64,000 nt of DNA from Paraphysomonas bandaiensis. Its lineage: Eukaryota; Chrysophyceae. The translations under genes and the position numbers were made by a program. Positions 9,288 through 20,653 of the stretch are shown piece by piece. Within the stretch, counting starts at the first letter, position 1; each line of letters begins with the position of its first letter. The stretch lies in assembly GCA_965644295.1 (NCBI GenBank), contig CBFFRP010000133.1:271843-335842 (forward strand). The letters are read 5' to 3'. Under the pieces are notes generated by a model, which worked only from the letters and a program-made list of their open reading frames with translations, ran no database searches and was not told the origin of the DNA.

Positions 9288-12051
9288 ATGGATATTGACA
9301 ATAAGTCACAAGTAGAGAATGATATGAACAAAATACCCATGTCAGACACACCCACTGATGTGATTAGTTTGTTCTCGTCTCACTCGGAAGTGTTCAGTGA
9401 AGGGGAGTGCAGGGCGACTCATACGAATACATGGTAACATAACTGCACACTATACATGCGTTTGTTTATCTTATATAGCCACAGTCCCTCTGCTGGTGGG
9501 AGTGATGTATCGCCCCTCTTGTCTCAGTCCTCTACTCAGGAGGAGACTCAGTCCTCTACTCAGAAGTGGTCTCAGGAGTTGATCGAAGACGGCGTGATTA
9601 TCGATTCGCTGCTGCTGTTGGCCCGCTCTGGTGAACGTGCCAGAAATGACAGTAAAGCTGTCGGGGCGACACCAGTCAGAGAGGATAACCGCCCAAAAAA
9701 GTTACCGAGGGTAGATGAAGGATTGTTTCGGAGAGACTATAAATATGACAGTGGACATTATGTTATGAAGCAGATGTTACCTCCAGACGTACGAAGTAAG
9801 AATTATTCTGGAAGTGAGTTTAGAACTCGGAATAAAGTGATGTCAAGTAAATTACCATCCGAATCTCTGCCGCCCTCGGAGGGGAGGTGTGAGGCTAGTG
9901 AGGTAATAAAGAAGGCATACATTGGATCGACTCTGCGTATAGAGCTCCCGGATATATGGTAATATATTACTAAATAAACTTTAAATACTCTAAGTGATGT
10001 GAACCATAGGTCCGTTCGTTCCCCATCGAATATATCATTGAACACAATTCATGGCAATTATAAGGTGGATGCGGTAAGTGTAATGAGGACTCTCTCTCAC
10101 TATGATATGTTTATCGTCTTCATAATTAGGAATATATTGATGTCGAATTTTTGCCGAATGATGTTGCTGGGATTCGTCTGCATATCGCTAACTCCAGGAA
10201 TAATGAATCATTGATTGGAGAAGAATTCGCTGTATCAATCATCAATTCGAAACATATCGATCCTGTCATACGTCGTCTAGTGGATCGGAAAATTGTTATT
10301 GAAAACTTGGATTGTAATGAGGAAACACAGTACGTAAAAGCCCCCGCTCCTCGTAATTACAAGGAATTTATATTCAGTATTCGAGATACGGATAATTCAA
10401 TTGTTGAAAATATCGAAGACGACGCTAATATTGAGATAATGCTATTGTTGGCCAACTCAGATGAACCTGTCATAAAGGACGGCAAAGCCGTCAAGGTGAC
10501 CCTAGTCGGAGAGGATAACTATCCAAAAAGGATTGATAAAAGGAAAATTGAAGGGTTTTTTCTGAGAGAGTTTGCAAGTGGTAATGGTCGTTATGTTGTG
10601 AAACAAAAGTTATCCCCTAATGTTCTGAGTAAGAACTATTCTGGAAGTGAGTTTAAAACTCGGATCAAAGTTACTGCTGGGAGTAAGGTGCTAACTGCTT
10701 ATTCTGGTTCTTACATGGTTAAGTCGAGGGCCGAGCCCTCTGGCGTTGGTGATAAAAAGAAGAGGCTAATATGTCAATTTATGAAGGAGTTTAGAGACTG
10801 TCTCACTAAACTAGAAGTTTTGGATGGAACTGATGTTGCGAATTACGAAATGATATTCGCTAATATTAGACATGGGCTTTTGAAGCTCAAGGCACCTAGT
10901 TCATGGACTTCCTTAACACTTAGTAAGCCCTTCCTAAAGAACAACATTAGCGACAACAAATTGATGACAAGTAAATTACCATCCGAATCTCTGCCGCCCT
11001 CGGAGGGGAGGTGTGAGGCTAGTGAGGTAATAAAGAAGGCATACATTGGATCGACTCTGCGTATAGAGCTCCCGAATATATGGTAATATATTACTAAATA
11101 AACTTTAAATACTCTAAGTGATGTGAACCATAGGTCCGTTCGTTCCCCATCGAATATATCATTGAACACAATTCATGGCAATTATAAGGTGGATGCGGTA
11201 AGTGTAATGAGGACTCTCTCTCACTGTGATATGTTTATCGTCTTCATAATTAGGAATATATTGATGTCGAATTTTTGCCGAATGATGTTGCTGGGATTCG
11301 TCTGCATATCGCTAATTCCAGGAATAATGAATCATTGATTGGAGAAGAATTCGCTGTATCAATCATCAATTCGAAACATATCGATCCTGTCATACGTCGT
11401 CTAGTGGATCGGAAAATTGCTATTGAAAACTTGGATTGTAATGAGGAAACACAATACGTAAAAGCCCCCGCTCCTCGTAATTACAAGGAATTTATATTCA
11501 GTATTCGAGATACGGATAATTCAATTGTTGAAAATATCGAAGACGACGCTAATATTGAGATAATGCTATTGTTGGCCAACTCAGATGAACCTGTCATAAA
11601 GGACGGCAAAGCCGTCAAGGTGACCCTAGTCGGAGAGGATAACTATCCTAAAAGGAGTCCCAGAGTAGACGAAGGGGTCTTACTGCGATACTTTAAAAGT
11701 AGCAGTGGTCGTTATGTTGTGAAACAAAAGTTACCTCCGGATGTTCTGAGTAAGAACTATTCTGGAAGTGAGTTTAAAACTCGGATCAAAGTTACTGCTG
11801 GGAGTAAGGTGCTAACTGCTTATTCTGGTTCTTACATGGTTAAGTCGAGGGCCGAGCCCTCTGGCGTTGGTGATAAAAAGAAGAGGCTAATATGTCAATT
11901 TACGAAGGAGTATAAACATCTAATTGAAAACCTAGATATTTGTAGCAGTGCCAGTGTCGAGGATTATGCTGAGATTTTGGCAGATTTTCATAAGAATGTG
12001 TTGCTGGAAATTTCAACTTCTGCGTACAATCTCAATAATCAATTGCACTGA
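9288..12051 (+). CDS. unrecognised protein built of internal tandem duplicates
   Basis: I propose six exons: 9288-9433, 9479-9958, 9995-10073, 10130-11082, 11119-11197 and 11254-12051. They join without a frame break and give about 844 aa. I do not recognise the family. The protein contains three diverged copies of a module. Its landmarks are a Leu-rich start (IMLLLANS), GKAV, VGEDNYPK, a GRYVVKQKL step and the highly conserved KNYSGSEFKTRIKV. Copies 2 and 3 are preceded by a second module beginning with the exon pair NHRSVRSPSNIS / EYIDVEFLPNDVAG. Two of the copies are also almost identical at the DNA level, introns included. No signal peptide, membrane helix or enzyme motif is evident. Introns are 45, 36, 56, 36 and 56 nt. 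The 36-nt introns, GTAATATATTAC to CTCTAAG, are inferred because they remove an in-frame stop in both copies. Confidence 0.6.
9838..11910 (+). repeat. 1124-bp-period direct duplication inside the gene
   Basis: The segment 9841 to about 10786 reappears at 10965 to about 11910, always offset by 1124 bp, with only scattered substitutions. Each unit contains the end of one coding module, a 36-nt intron, a 79-nt exon, a 56-nt intron and most of the next long exon. Identity drops in a short window around 10530-10600 versus 11655-11720 (the stretch after NYPKR) and then recovers, which looks like patchy gene conversion. Confidence 0.9.
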
Positions 12052-12213
12052 AGATGAATGTACTTAATGTATGAATTTAATATGATTTCTCTTTTGTTTC
12101 ATTATAACCGTGTGTTCGAAATAGAAGTATCATTTCCACAGACCTAGGAAGCATATATATTATAGATCCCGCATGTTGATCAGGGCTGCGCAACAATTAA
12201 TTGCAGATATATT
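12052..12213. other. 3' flank, no gene seen
   Basis: Sequence downstream of the duplicated gene. AATAATATA-like AT-rich stretches, but no coding frame. Confidence 0.4.
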
Positions 12214-12985
12214 ATTGAAAGACTTATTATTAGCAATAGGTGTTAAGAATCAGCACCAGCTTAGTAGCTAGATGAAAACTAGTTAAGCTAGATAGACGTC
12301 TACATGTTACTAACTAGTGCTAACTCTGATGTCCTACTATTTAACGCTACGAAAACTACTTGTGCGTCACCGCAAGCACCCAGGTGCAACTACTTTTGCT
12401 CTATCACTCAAAGCAACAAGCAGAATGTTGATATACCTGATATCTGCTGAAATGTTGATAGATATAGTGTCGCATAAAACGTGAGCATAGAAGGTATATA
12501 TTATTATAATAGGACTTACGTATAAAAGGCAGTCACTTATCAAAGCCGGACTTCCACCTTTTCGTGGTATACTGGGGGATTACTATCGAACATATTTCTC
12601 CCGGAAACTAACATGAGCCGCAAAGATATTCAGAAGATAATTTTCTACCCACTCATATACTCAAATGCTTGTGTGGTACTTACACAAGCGACACTAATAT
12701 ATGTGTCACTTCTGTAGGCCCTGGTGATGAATAAACAGACATCCGAGTTATTGGGAATGTACCGGGTTGTTCACGTTAAGGACTCGAACATCCTGAAGTC
12801 AACAGATGATAGGTATATATCAACATTCTGCTTGTTGCTCACTGCGTTTGCTTTGAGTGATAGAGCGCAAGTGGTTGCACCTTGGTGATTGCATTGACGC
12901 ACAAGCAGCTTTCGTAGCGGTAAATAGTAGGACATCAGAGTTAAGCACTAGTTAGTAAAATAATTGCAATGCTGAATTAGATATT
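12214..12985. repeat. repeat family A, copy 2, foldback form
   Basis: The left part (12214-12445) is the reverse complement of the right part (about 12810-12985). Both carry the GACGCACAAG, GAGTGATAGAGC and CTTGTTGCT blocks in opposite orientation, giving arms of about 145-200 bp around a roughly 370-bp centre. The centre has the family A left-hand blocks (GTGGTATACTGGGGGATTA and the CAAATGCTTGTGTGGT block). Other copies in this window carry only one arm, so this copy is either the parental foldback form or a head-to-head pair. Confidence 0.75.
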
Positions 12986-13996
12986 CACATCGATAAAAGA
13001 CAGTAACTGTGACATATATGCATATTCATAACATGAATGAAAATACAATGAATATCATTGTCAAAACAATTCACATTCATTCAACACTAATCCTTTCGCA
13101 CTCAACTACCCGTACATAGAGCTGCAATATTCTCTTGTGTGATTATATACTCGGTGAAACTGGAAAATGACTTTGTGGTGAGATTACGACAGATGTCAAA
13201 ACATCTTGCTAAAAAGTCGGGGTAATTCTAAAGCCTAAAAAAATGAATAAACCCTGGTCGACAAAGGGTATTACTATATGCACGATAAGAAGCTATAGAT
13301 AATTCAACAGTGTGAATAATATTAATTATAATAATTTTGCCCACACTTTCCAACATAATATTATTTTGCTTCAGCTCTAAAACAAAATAGTGTTGATGGA
13401 ACGCTATCTAACGATAGTATTGTTTCCTACTTTATATGTCGCTTCTTGCCTCATAAATAATACCTTAAAGGACCAGCCGCTATCACAAAGTTTGGAAAAT
13501 AAGTTACGTCGCATGAACATTGTTTTCAGATTAATATATACCGGGAGGTGTTAACGGTAGTAGAGCCCAGTAATAAATGATGTCGTGATTTGAGTTTCTG
13601 ATTATAAGCACCCTCAGCCATTTAAAATTAATCAGTTACAACTGAAACGTAATATCAATACAACAATAACTACTGCATAAACAAAACACTGCGTGATATT
13701 AGTTTGCAGTGTGATATTCGTAGTTTCCCCCCTGTTTCACTAGGTTCCATCTCATATAAATATGGGAGGCAGAGCTCTCATCGGAAGCAACATCATACTT
13801 AGAAAATATCGTAAACAGATAATTTACGCACATACAAACCAAAAACCAAAACCCAAGTCCCACTTGAAGCTATTCGTATGTTATAAATTACTAAATCAGA
13901 AACACCAGGTGAAATTGACACAGCCACCATATAATCGCACATTTCACTACAATCATTCTAGCTAGGTATAATACTAGCACCTTCTCATACTTCGAT
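12986..13996. other. intergenic, no gene seen
   Basis: About 1 kb of AT-rich DNA upstream of the PAN3 3' end. A 67-codon frame at 13762-13965 has no recognisable content and is not called. Confidence 0.4.
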
Positions 13997-16197
13997 TCAC
14001 GAATTCCACCCACCACTTCGATCATGATACATTTGACTGTAATACGACGGCATGTTTTGTGCACTTTGTGAACCCAACGGCAAACTTTGCTCCATAGACA
14101 TCATATCAGCCCCGTGCGAACTTTGGAGAGTTGAAGTCGACACCCTTGAGCCAGGAGGATATGTAGTCGAACTATGCCCGCCGGCAAGCCCACCACCCCT
14201 ACTTATATTCATTGGCAAATGGCTTGCAGCTGGGCCACCGGACCCAGACATTTGGTGAGGCGCCATGTTAGAGTGTTGTTGTGATTGGTGCAGTAAGTCA
14301 ACAATTGACATTTCCATACACCTGCCAACAGATACATTATTTACAACATAGCATTGAAAAAGCAGAACCTTCGAACATCACTGAAAGATACAGCCAATAA
14401 ATCTTTTCCATCGCGAGAACTCAACAAAATTTTCTCAGGATCACCTGCATCAAGTTTATTTAGTGACGATACAACATGTCCCATGTCAATTACAGGAACT
14501 CCTTCCAAGTCAGTCTGATGAAAAAGGTAATCTCTGAACAGTTGCAATACATATCTGTCCCCAGTTTCGCTCCATGATGGCGACAATGAAAACTCCGGCC
14601 TTTCGTTTATTAGCCCCAGCTTTGCAAGAAGTCGAAACATTCTTCCATTCTCATATTCACTTCTGAGATTCAGATGTAGAGCATCGCTTGACGCCATCGC
14701 AAAATCCAACTCATCACACATTTTGTCGTACATCATATGACAGACTACAAAGTACATAACACGACAAGGAAGAAATAAACACACTCGTAAATACCTTGTT
14801 CAGCACTGCGATTACCCGTAAGCAATGCAGCAACGACACGACAGAGGTCTGAAGAAAAGTGCTGTTGAAGAAGGTTCATCCCTGCCTCCATCGTCTTGGG
14901 TGTGACCATCGATCGAGCAGCCACAGATAGTACCACACATCCCAGTCGAAGTAGGTCCTCAATTTGCATATCCTCAGTAGACTTACGACTTTCAAACTCT
15001 AGTACATCCGCAACACCCACATTGGTGATACGAAAGCGTGCGCCAGAAGTAAGGAGAATATGGGCCGGACTGATGGATCGCACTGCCATGTTCCTTGAAT
15101 GCACAAGACGCACGCCAGCCAGAAGCTGAGCTAATAGCCGCCACAAAAGCGACTCGCCAACCAGACCACCAGATGTTGCACTTCGTGGATCTAAAAACCG
15201 CTGTTTTAAAGTCTGTGCAGCCGGGTGATGTGCGTGAGCGAAAAAAATTGCTCCTTTCTCTACGGAAATGGAGTACAAGGTCACAATCGAGGGATGCCTT
15301 ACCGCAGTCCACTTCGATTGCGAATTCTTCAACACCGAAGGATTGATTAGTCTTACGTTGTCAAACCTGCGCAAGGCATATAGCTGACTATCCGCACGAT
15401 CCACGACCTTATAAAGACTGCTGGGATACCCAAAGCTTCCACCTGCACCACGTTGAGACGAAGGGTCGTCCAGGGGATACGCGGAATGATAACGCACTGG
15501 AATCTCCTTGTAGCGGTCGTCATCAGGGTCCATTTGTCGCAAACAATCCAGATCAAGACTTTGAAAATGTTGTCGCATGGGTTCAGGAATTCCCACTGCT
15601 AATAGGCTGCGCTTGGGAGGCGCTGGGAGAGTTGATGCGGAAGCAGCCCATTCCATACCTTCCAACATCAACTGTTGAGACGACTGCCCTTCGATTGCTG
15701 CACTATATGCATACGCCATGCTTTCAGGAACAAAAACAGTACTGCCATTCCAAGTCACCTGCATACACTATTATTAAAGTATGTAGAGTATTGATGTCCA
15801 CACAGACACGTACTTCAACCATCTCTTCTGCACTATGTTGACCAGCAGATTCGTTCTGAGGGTTAGATTCATGGTAGCCCGACTCTACTGATTTCGTAGG
15901 AAGCCATTCGTTTGCTGACAAATTTAATCCCGTTGTTGAATAGGCATCGCTGCTACTTGCTGTCAGCGGCTTACTGCTGCTGGGTATAAATTCTTTCGCT
16001 GTCACTGCAAGAACAGAAGACGATGACGCCTCGGCTGTTTTTGTCTTATCCATACGAACGCCGCCTAATTTAGAGGCTGGGGACCAATAAGGCGCATTGT
16101 CTGATAGTTTATTACCAGGTCGTGGGGGGGTGTCGCTGCTGATGTCATGAGTATGAACGAGTCCTGTGCCAGGAACAAATTCTTTGATAGGATTCAT
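13997..16197 (-). CDS. PAN3: PAN2-PAN3 deadenylase regulatory subunit
   Basis: Four exons (16197-15814, 15758-14795, 14744-14369, 14321-13997), in phase, 682 aa. The N-terminal Ser-rich region carries PAM2-type motifs: LAVTAKEFIP (residues 63-72), LNLSANEWLP (91-100) and a weaker one at the very start (MNPIKEFVP). These bind poly(A)-binding protein in the family. The pseudokinase domain follows: YALRRF, the region of the kinase Lys; a degraded HSRNMAVRSISPAHILL catalytic loop; and RITNVGVADVL replacing DFG. The C-terminal knob reads GRMFRLLAKLGLINERPEF, almost invariant in PAN3, then VPVIDMGHVVSSLNKLD. The last exon supplies RRCMEMSIVDLL and a Gly/Ser-rich tail of about 90 aa that is longer than usual. 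The usual N-terminal CCCH zinc finger was not found upstream. An acceptor-like CCCCAG at 16203-16209 suggests a further 5' exon. The protein trims mRNA poly(A) tails with PAN2. Confidence 0.93.
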
Positions 16198-16864
16198 TAG
16201 AGGTAATCTGGGGAAAATTAAGAATATATTAGCATGAGTTAGGACGCGTTATGGTTGAGGATATAGCGACCTAGCAGCGAAACGTCAATAGACTGCCTGC
16301 TGTTTAAAAGAGCGACATGCTCTGAACATACTGCAGGTGCGGTATATACAGATATACAGCAGTATACAGTGATAGACTGGATATGTTGGAGTTCTACACA
16401 TACGATCATAGAATTTAACAGAAAAACTTGTATTTCCTGTAGGAATTCCCAGATATACACTGTATAATACTATTTATCCCCATTTTTTATGTCAACAGCA
16501 GATTTTTGGTTTATTGATATTAAAAATGGTACAGTATAGAGAAGTGGAAGTGTGATATGCAACTTCCAGCTTTCTGATTGGTTAATACGAGTGAGAGTGT
16601 CTTATTTTTGAAGGAGGAAGTCGGCGTGACGCACAATGCATTCTGACGTATTGGCATCCTTTGTATATTTTTGTTCAAAGATGCCTCTAATATTGAGACA
16701 AAAAATATCTGTATTCCAGCTGTTGTTTTATTGCAGATATATAGAATATATTTGCTTCAATTTATTTCCGAAAAATAAGATGCTGACAACCTACACGCGT
16801 GTAGGTTTACATACAGCATGAAGATAGTGTCCCTCGTAGAGACCACAAGTTAAATCTGTTACAT
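16198..16864. promoter_or_regulatory. divergent promoter region between PAN3 and SulP gene
   Basis: A 667-bp gap between two gene starts facing away from each other. It contains a family B inverted-repeat element at 16647-16797, which ends 68 bp before the SulP start codon. No coding frame is convincing in the remainder. Confidence 0.5.
16647..16797 (-). mobile_element. family B 151-bp MITE-like element, copy 1
   Basis: Reverse-oriented copy: CGTATTGGCATCCT, then GATGCCTCTAATATTGAGAC, then TTTATTTCCGAAAAATAAGATGCTGAC in two shorter blocks. The distal end is degraded (expected CCGATACG, found CTACACG). Length is 151 bp, matching copies 2 to 4. Confidence 0.8.
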
Positions 16865-18941
16865 ATGGCCCGCCTCAGTATGAGAGGAATGAATGGAGCA
16901 GAGAGTAACTCATCTCCTGAGAGTCTTCTGGGATTTTTTAAGGGAGTTGGAGAGTCCATAGCCGCCTATCGCCTCCCTATGATAGAGTGGTTGCCGGGAT
17001 ACTCGGTCCATGATTTGTATAATGACATGAATGCGGGTGTTACAGTGTTTGTCTTGTTGGTGCCACAGGGAATGGCTTATGCATTGCTAGCTGGCGTTCC
17101 TCCCGTGTATGGTCTCAACTGCGCTACAGTGCCATTGATAGTGTATACTCTCTTAGGCAGTAGCCGACAACTATCTCTAGGAGCTATGGCACTAACTTCT
17201 CTACTTTCTGCTGAAGTTGTTAGTGATTTAGGATACGAACCTGAATCAGCTGAGTATATCCATGCCTCTCAGTCTCTTGCTTTATTGACTGGCATATGCT
17301 TGACACTGATGGGTATTCTTCAGATGGGTAATTTAACTAATTTGTTATCCCCTTCGGTCTTGACTGGTTTCATTACGGGTGGTGCAGCTGTTATATTTTT
17401 ATCTCAGTTGAAGCATATTTTTGGATTGTCTGTTAATCGCGGTCGATATTCTCATGAAATATTATATCGCATATGCGTGAACATACCAGAGTTGTCACCG
17501 CTGGCATTGGCAATAGGTATAGCTAGTGTAATAGTACTTTTAGGCATCAAAAAGTGGCGTCAGTGGTATAAGAAACAAGACAAATCGACACGTTCAGAGT
17601 GGAACGATAGATTGTATATGATATCGAACTCTGCGCAATTATTTGTTGTTTTTTTCACCACGGTTATTTCTTACGTAGTACACAAGTCGTCTTCGCTTCG
17701 TATTCCGATTGTTGGCCATGTACCAGCTGGTTTAAAGACTCCAACATTTGTAGGGTTGGACATTAGATTACTTCCTGGGGCTGTGGCAATCAGTCTTATA
17801 TCATTTGCTGGTATGCATGCTGTTTTGTGATGACTGTTCACTACAATGTGATTGCGCTGTAGTGTCTACCTTAAGTGTTTTGTCGTTTTGTCTGTGATGG
17901 AGTGATTGACGAAATATGTCATTTCTGCGGCATGCTTTATGTATAGTCTTATTCGTACTTGCTTCAGGCAATTGGGCTGTCGGTAAACAGTTTGCCAAAG
18001 GCTATACACTGTCGGCAGCAAGTGAGCTCTTTGCAACAGGCGCGGGCAATATAGCGTCATCTATATTTAATGGTTTTATTGTGTCTGGTGGTCTGTCAAG
18101 ATCTGCTGTCAATGCTGAAGCAGGAGCAGTGACTCCGATGGCTGGGACAATTAGTGCGATATTCATGATTTTGGCAATTCAGTTTTTGACGCCACTGTTT
18201 CACTTTTTGCCAATGGCCACACTAGGAGCAATTATAGAAGTTTCTGTTGTATCAATGATAGATATTGCTTCTATTAAAAAGGCGTATGATACGAAAAGCT
18301 ATTCTGATTGTTTCGTAATGTGTACCACTGCGTGTGTTGTATTTTTTCTGGATATAAATATCGGTTTAGTGGTGGGAATACTTCTATCGTTTTTGGTGTT
18401 TTTGTACTACAATATATATCCAGATATAGCCTTTGAACAGTTTTTGCCTTCACATTATTCGAATTGTTTTGCTGATAAAGAAAAGGGCGCAGACAACGAC
18501 GGCTACGGTTATTTCAATGCTGTAATAAAGACGACAGCACCTTTGTTTTTCGGAAACTGCGAGGTTGTGGTCGATTCAGCTTTGGACACGCTTCGGGATA
18601 TTCATTGTAGCAGTGATATTAGTGGTGAAAGTACAGGAATAGTTTTTATGGATGCATCTTCTTGGGGTCGTCATATCGACATGCCCAGTGTAGCGGCTAT
18701 TCGAAAAGTTGCTGAAGAAGCAGAGTCATACGATAAGCCTAAACTGAAAATTGGATTTCTCAACCTGCATGACAATTGTCTACAAACCCTAGTTAATCAT
18801 GGAGTTGTTGGCAACATCGATACGTGCTCCATTGGTTATGAATTAGTAGTACGTGACCTGCATGCTTACGAAAATTTAATGCCGCCGTGCGCTCAATCTG
18901 GAGAAGTTTCACTGGGAGAACGTAAGGAAATCGAAATTTGA
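16865..18941 (+). CDS. SulP (SLC26-type) anion permease with STAS domain
   Basis: Two exons (16865-17810 and 17968-18941) with a 157-nt GTATGC...TTCAG intron that interrupts the ISFAG/NWAVGKQFA junction; 639 aa. The N-terminal SulP signature lies in GVTVFVLLVPQGMAYALLAG and GLNCATVPLIVYTLLGSSRQLSLG. The second conserved block reads SGGLSRSAVNAEAGAVTPMAG, in the usual family position after AKGYTLSAASELFATGAGNI. Twelve to fourteen membrane segments are expected. The C-terminal cytosolic STAS domain (about residues 500-620) has the GIVFMDASSWGRHIDMPSVAAI core. The family transports sulfate or other anions at the plasma membrane; substrate cannot be read from sequence alone. A family B element sits 68 bp upstream of the ATG. 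Confidence 0.94.
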
Positions 18942-20051
18942 AGCTATTGTGAGTATATTTCTATTAATTAATTTTATGTGCGTTTTGGTGTCTGCTGCAG
19001 TTTTATATATCGCTTTTGATTCATGGATTTTATTAAAGCAGAATTGAGTGTCAATCGGAAAATTTGTAAGAAACAAATTGTCCTAAGAAGTACACATATA
19101 TGTCTTGAGAGTAAACCGATTGTGTTTACTAAGTGTAGTATTCCATAAAACGAGCTCAAAAGTAGAGTGGCATCTAAAATGAGTATCTTAATTTTAATGG
19201 GAGCAAATTTATTGCTAAGGGCTTTTGACGAAATCTTAAACGGATGCTTGTATAAAATGAAAAGCCCAATAGAATAAAGTTACACACTATGATACCACTT
19301 ATAGGTACACAACTAACAACTACTACGACGTAAATCCCATAGAACACAAAGATATCTACTGTTGAGTTTTGCTGTTTGTGAGCAATTAAAAGCTGTAGTT
19401 TCCAAGATATTAGAATTATATCCGTTACTCAAAGAATACAGTAGTAGCTAGCTGTAGTATGAGAACCAATAATATGATAGCCATTGTAGTGATAAAACTG
19501 AAATATACTGACTGTACAAGATAGTGACGATGTAAGATCGTGTTATACGTTTTATGGAGAGAAACTTCGCATTATTTACTCTTCCAGATACAACTTTTAC
19601 GAATACTTTCATCTTTCACGCTACCAGTAGACCAACAGCTCTCTGTGTAGGCCGCTGTACGAAGAACACCCCCCCAAAATGACCCTCAAATATAGGTACA
19701 TCCCACGGCAATACGATGATTGACATATACAAAGCGCATATATGCAATCAACTTTGCCTCACTATCAATACCACGTTCTTGAAGCATACACTTCCGCCTC
19801 ATTCTCTTCAAGTTTCGTGTAGATTCGTGTAGAATACGATCTGATTAACATCTGAGAAAATTATATTGCTGTGTTGGGCGTGGCGAGATATCGACAGCAC
19901 AGTCAATCCCGCGTAATCTATTTCAATGGAACACCCACTCGATATCACTCATTCAATGGAAAACGACGAACAGATTAACATCAACTGCAAAAGGCTGCAA
20001 ATCGATAAACTAAACAGCTCTCCATTATCAGATACGGCAGCCCGATAACCG
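18942..20051. other. intergenic, no gene seen
   Basis: About 1.1 kb after the SulP gene. It includes a run of cytosines near 19670 and many stop codons in all frames. No gene, tRNA or terminal repeat recognised. Confidence 0.45.
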
Positions 20052-20202
20052 CGTATCGGCAGTCAGCATCTTCTTTTTCGGTAATAAAATGAAGCAGAAA
20101 TCCTCTTTATAACTGCAGTATAAATACGGCTGGAACACACATAATTGTTGTCTCAATATTAGAGGCATATTTGAACAAAAATACACAAAGGATGCCGATA
20201 CG
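20052..20202 (+). mobile_element. family B 151-bp MITE-like element, copy 2
   Basis: Begins CGTATCGGCAGTCAGCATC and ends AAGGATGCCGATACG. The outer 10 bp are perfect inverted repeats (CGTATCGGCA/TGCCGATACG). The interior includes TCAATATTAGAGGCAT, shared with the other copies. Confidence 0.85.
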
Positions 20203-20653
20203 CGATAAGGCTTTTCAGCACTTTATTTGAGGAAATAGTGATTGAAGTCCACAAATCTTTGAACTTTTGTTTACAAAAAATGTCCAAAAAAATGGCTGAA
20301 AATGGCGTATCGAAAGTAGGAGCAGCAGACGACAAAGAGGTTATGGCTATATTCAGTGTTCAGATTTCAGTTTTGCTTAATAAGCCACCAAAAAAGCCAT
20401 TTTTGACCACTGAATTTTCAGAATTCAGTATTCAGAAATTCAGTTTTCCTAATAAGACCCAAGAACCGATATCTTAATACGGAGAATACCGGTAGAATAC
20501 TATAGTATTTCTGGGAATGGTTCGGATATTTCTGACCTTGTCTTCGCACTCTTCCTCCTCAAGTACTGCTGCAGTATGGCAACACATAGAGACACATCGA
20601 CATCATAATTATTCACATATCTGCACACTGAGAGAGAAGAGAAGATCAATAGA
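20203..20653. promoter_or_regulatory. 5' flank of the DUF2828 gene
   Basis: 450 bp between the family B element and the start codon. A near-repeat of TTCAGTATTCAG-type sequence (about 20355-20450) is present. No coding exon could be justified. Confidence 0.3.

Noticed and set aside
14896-15346. Plus-strand frames inside the PAN3 gene
   Set aside because: Antisense shadows of exon 2; the minus strand has clear PAN3 motifs and splice sites.
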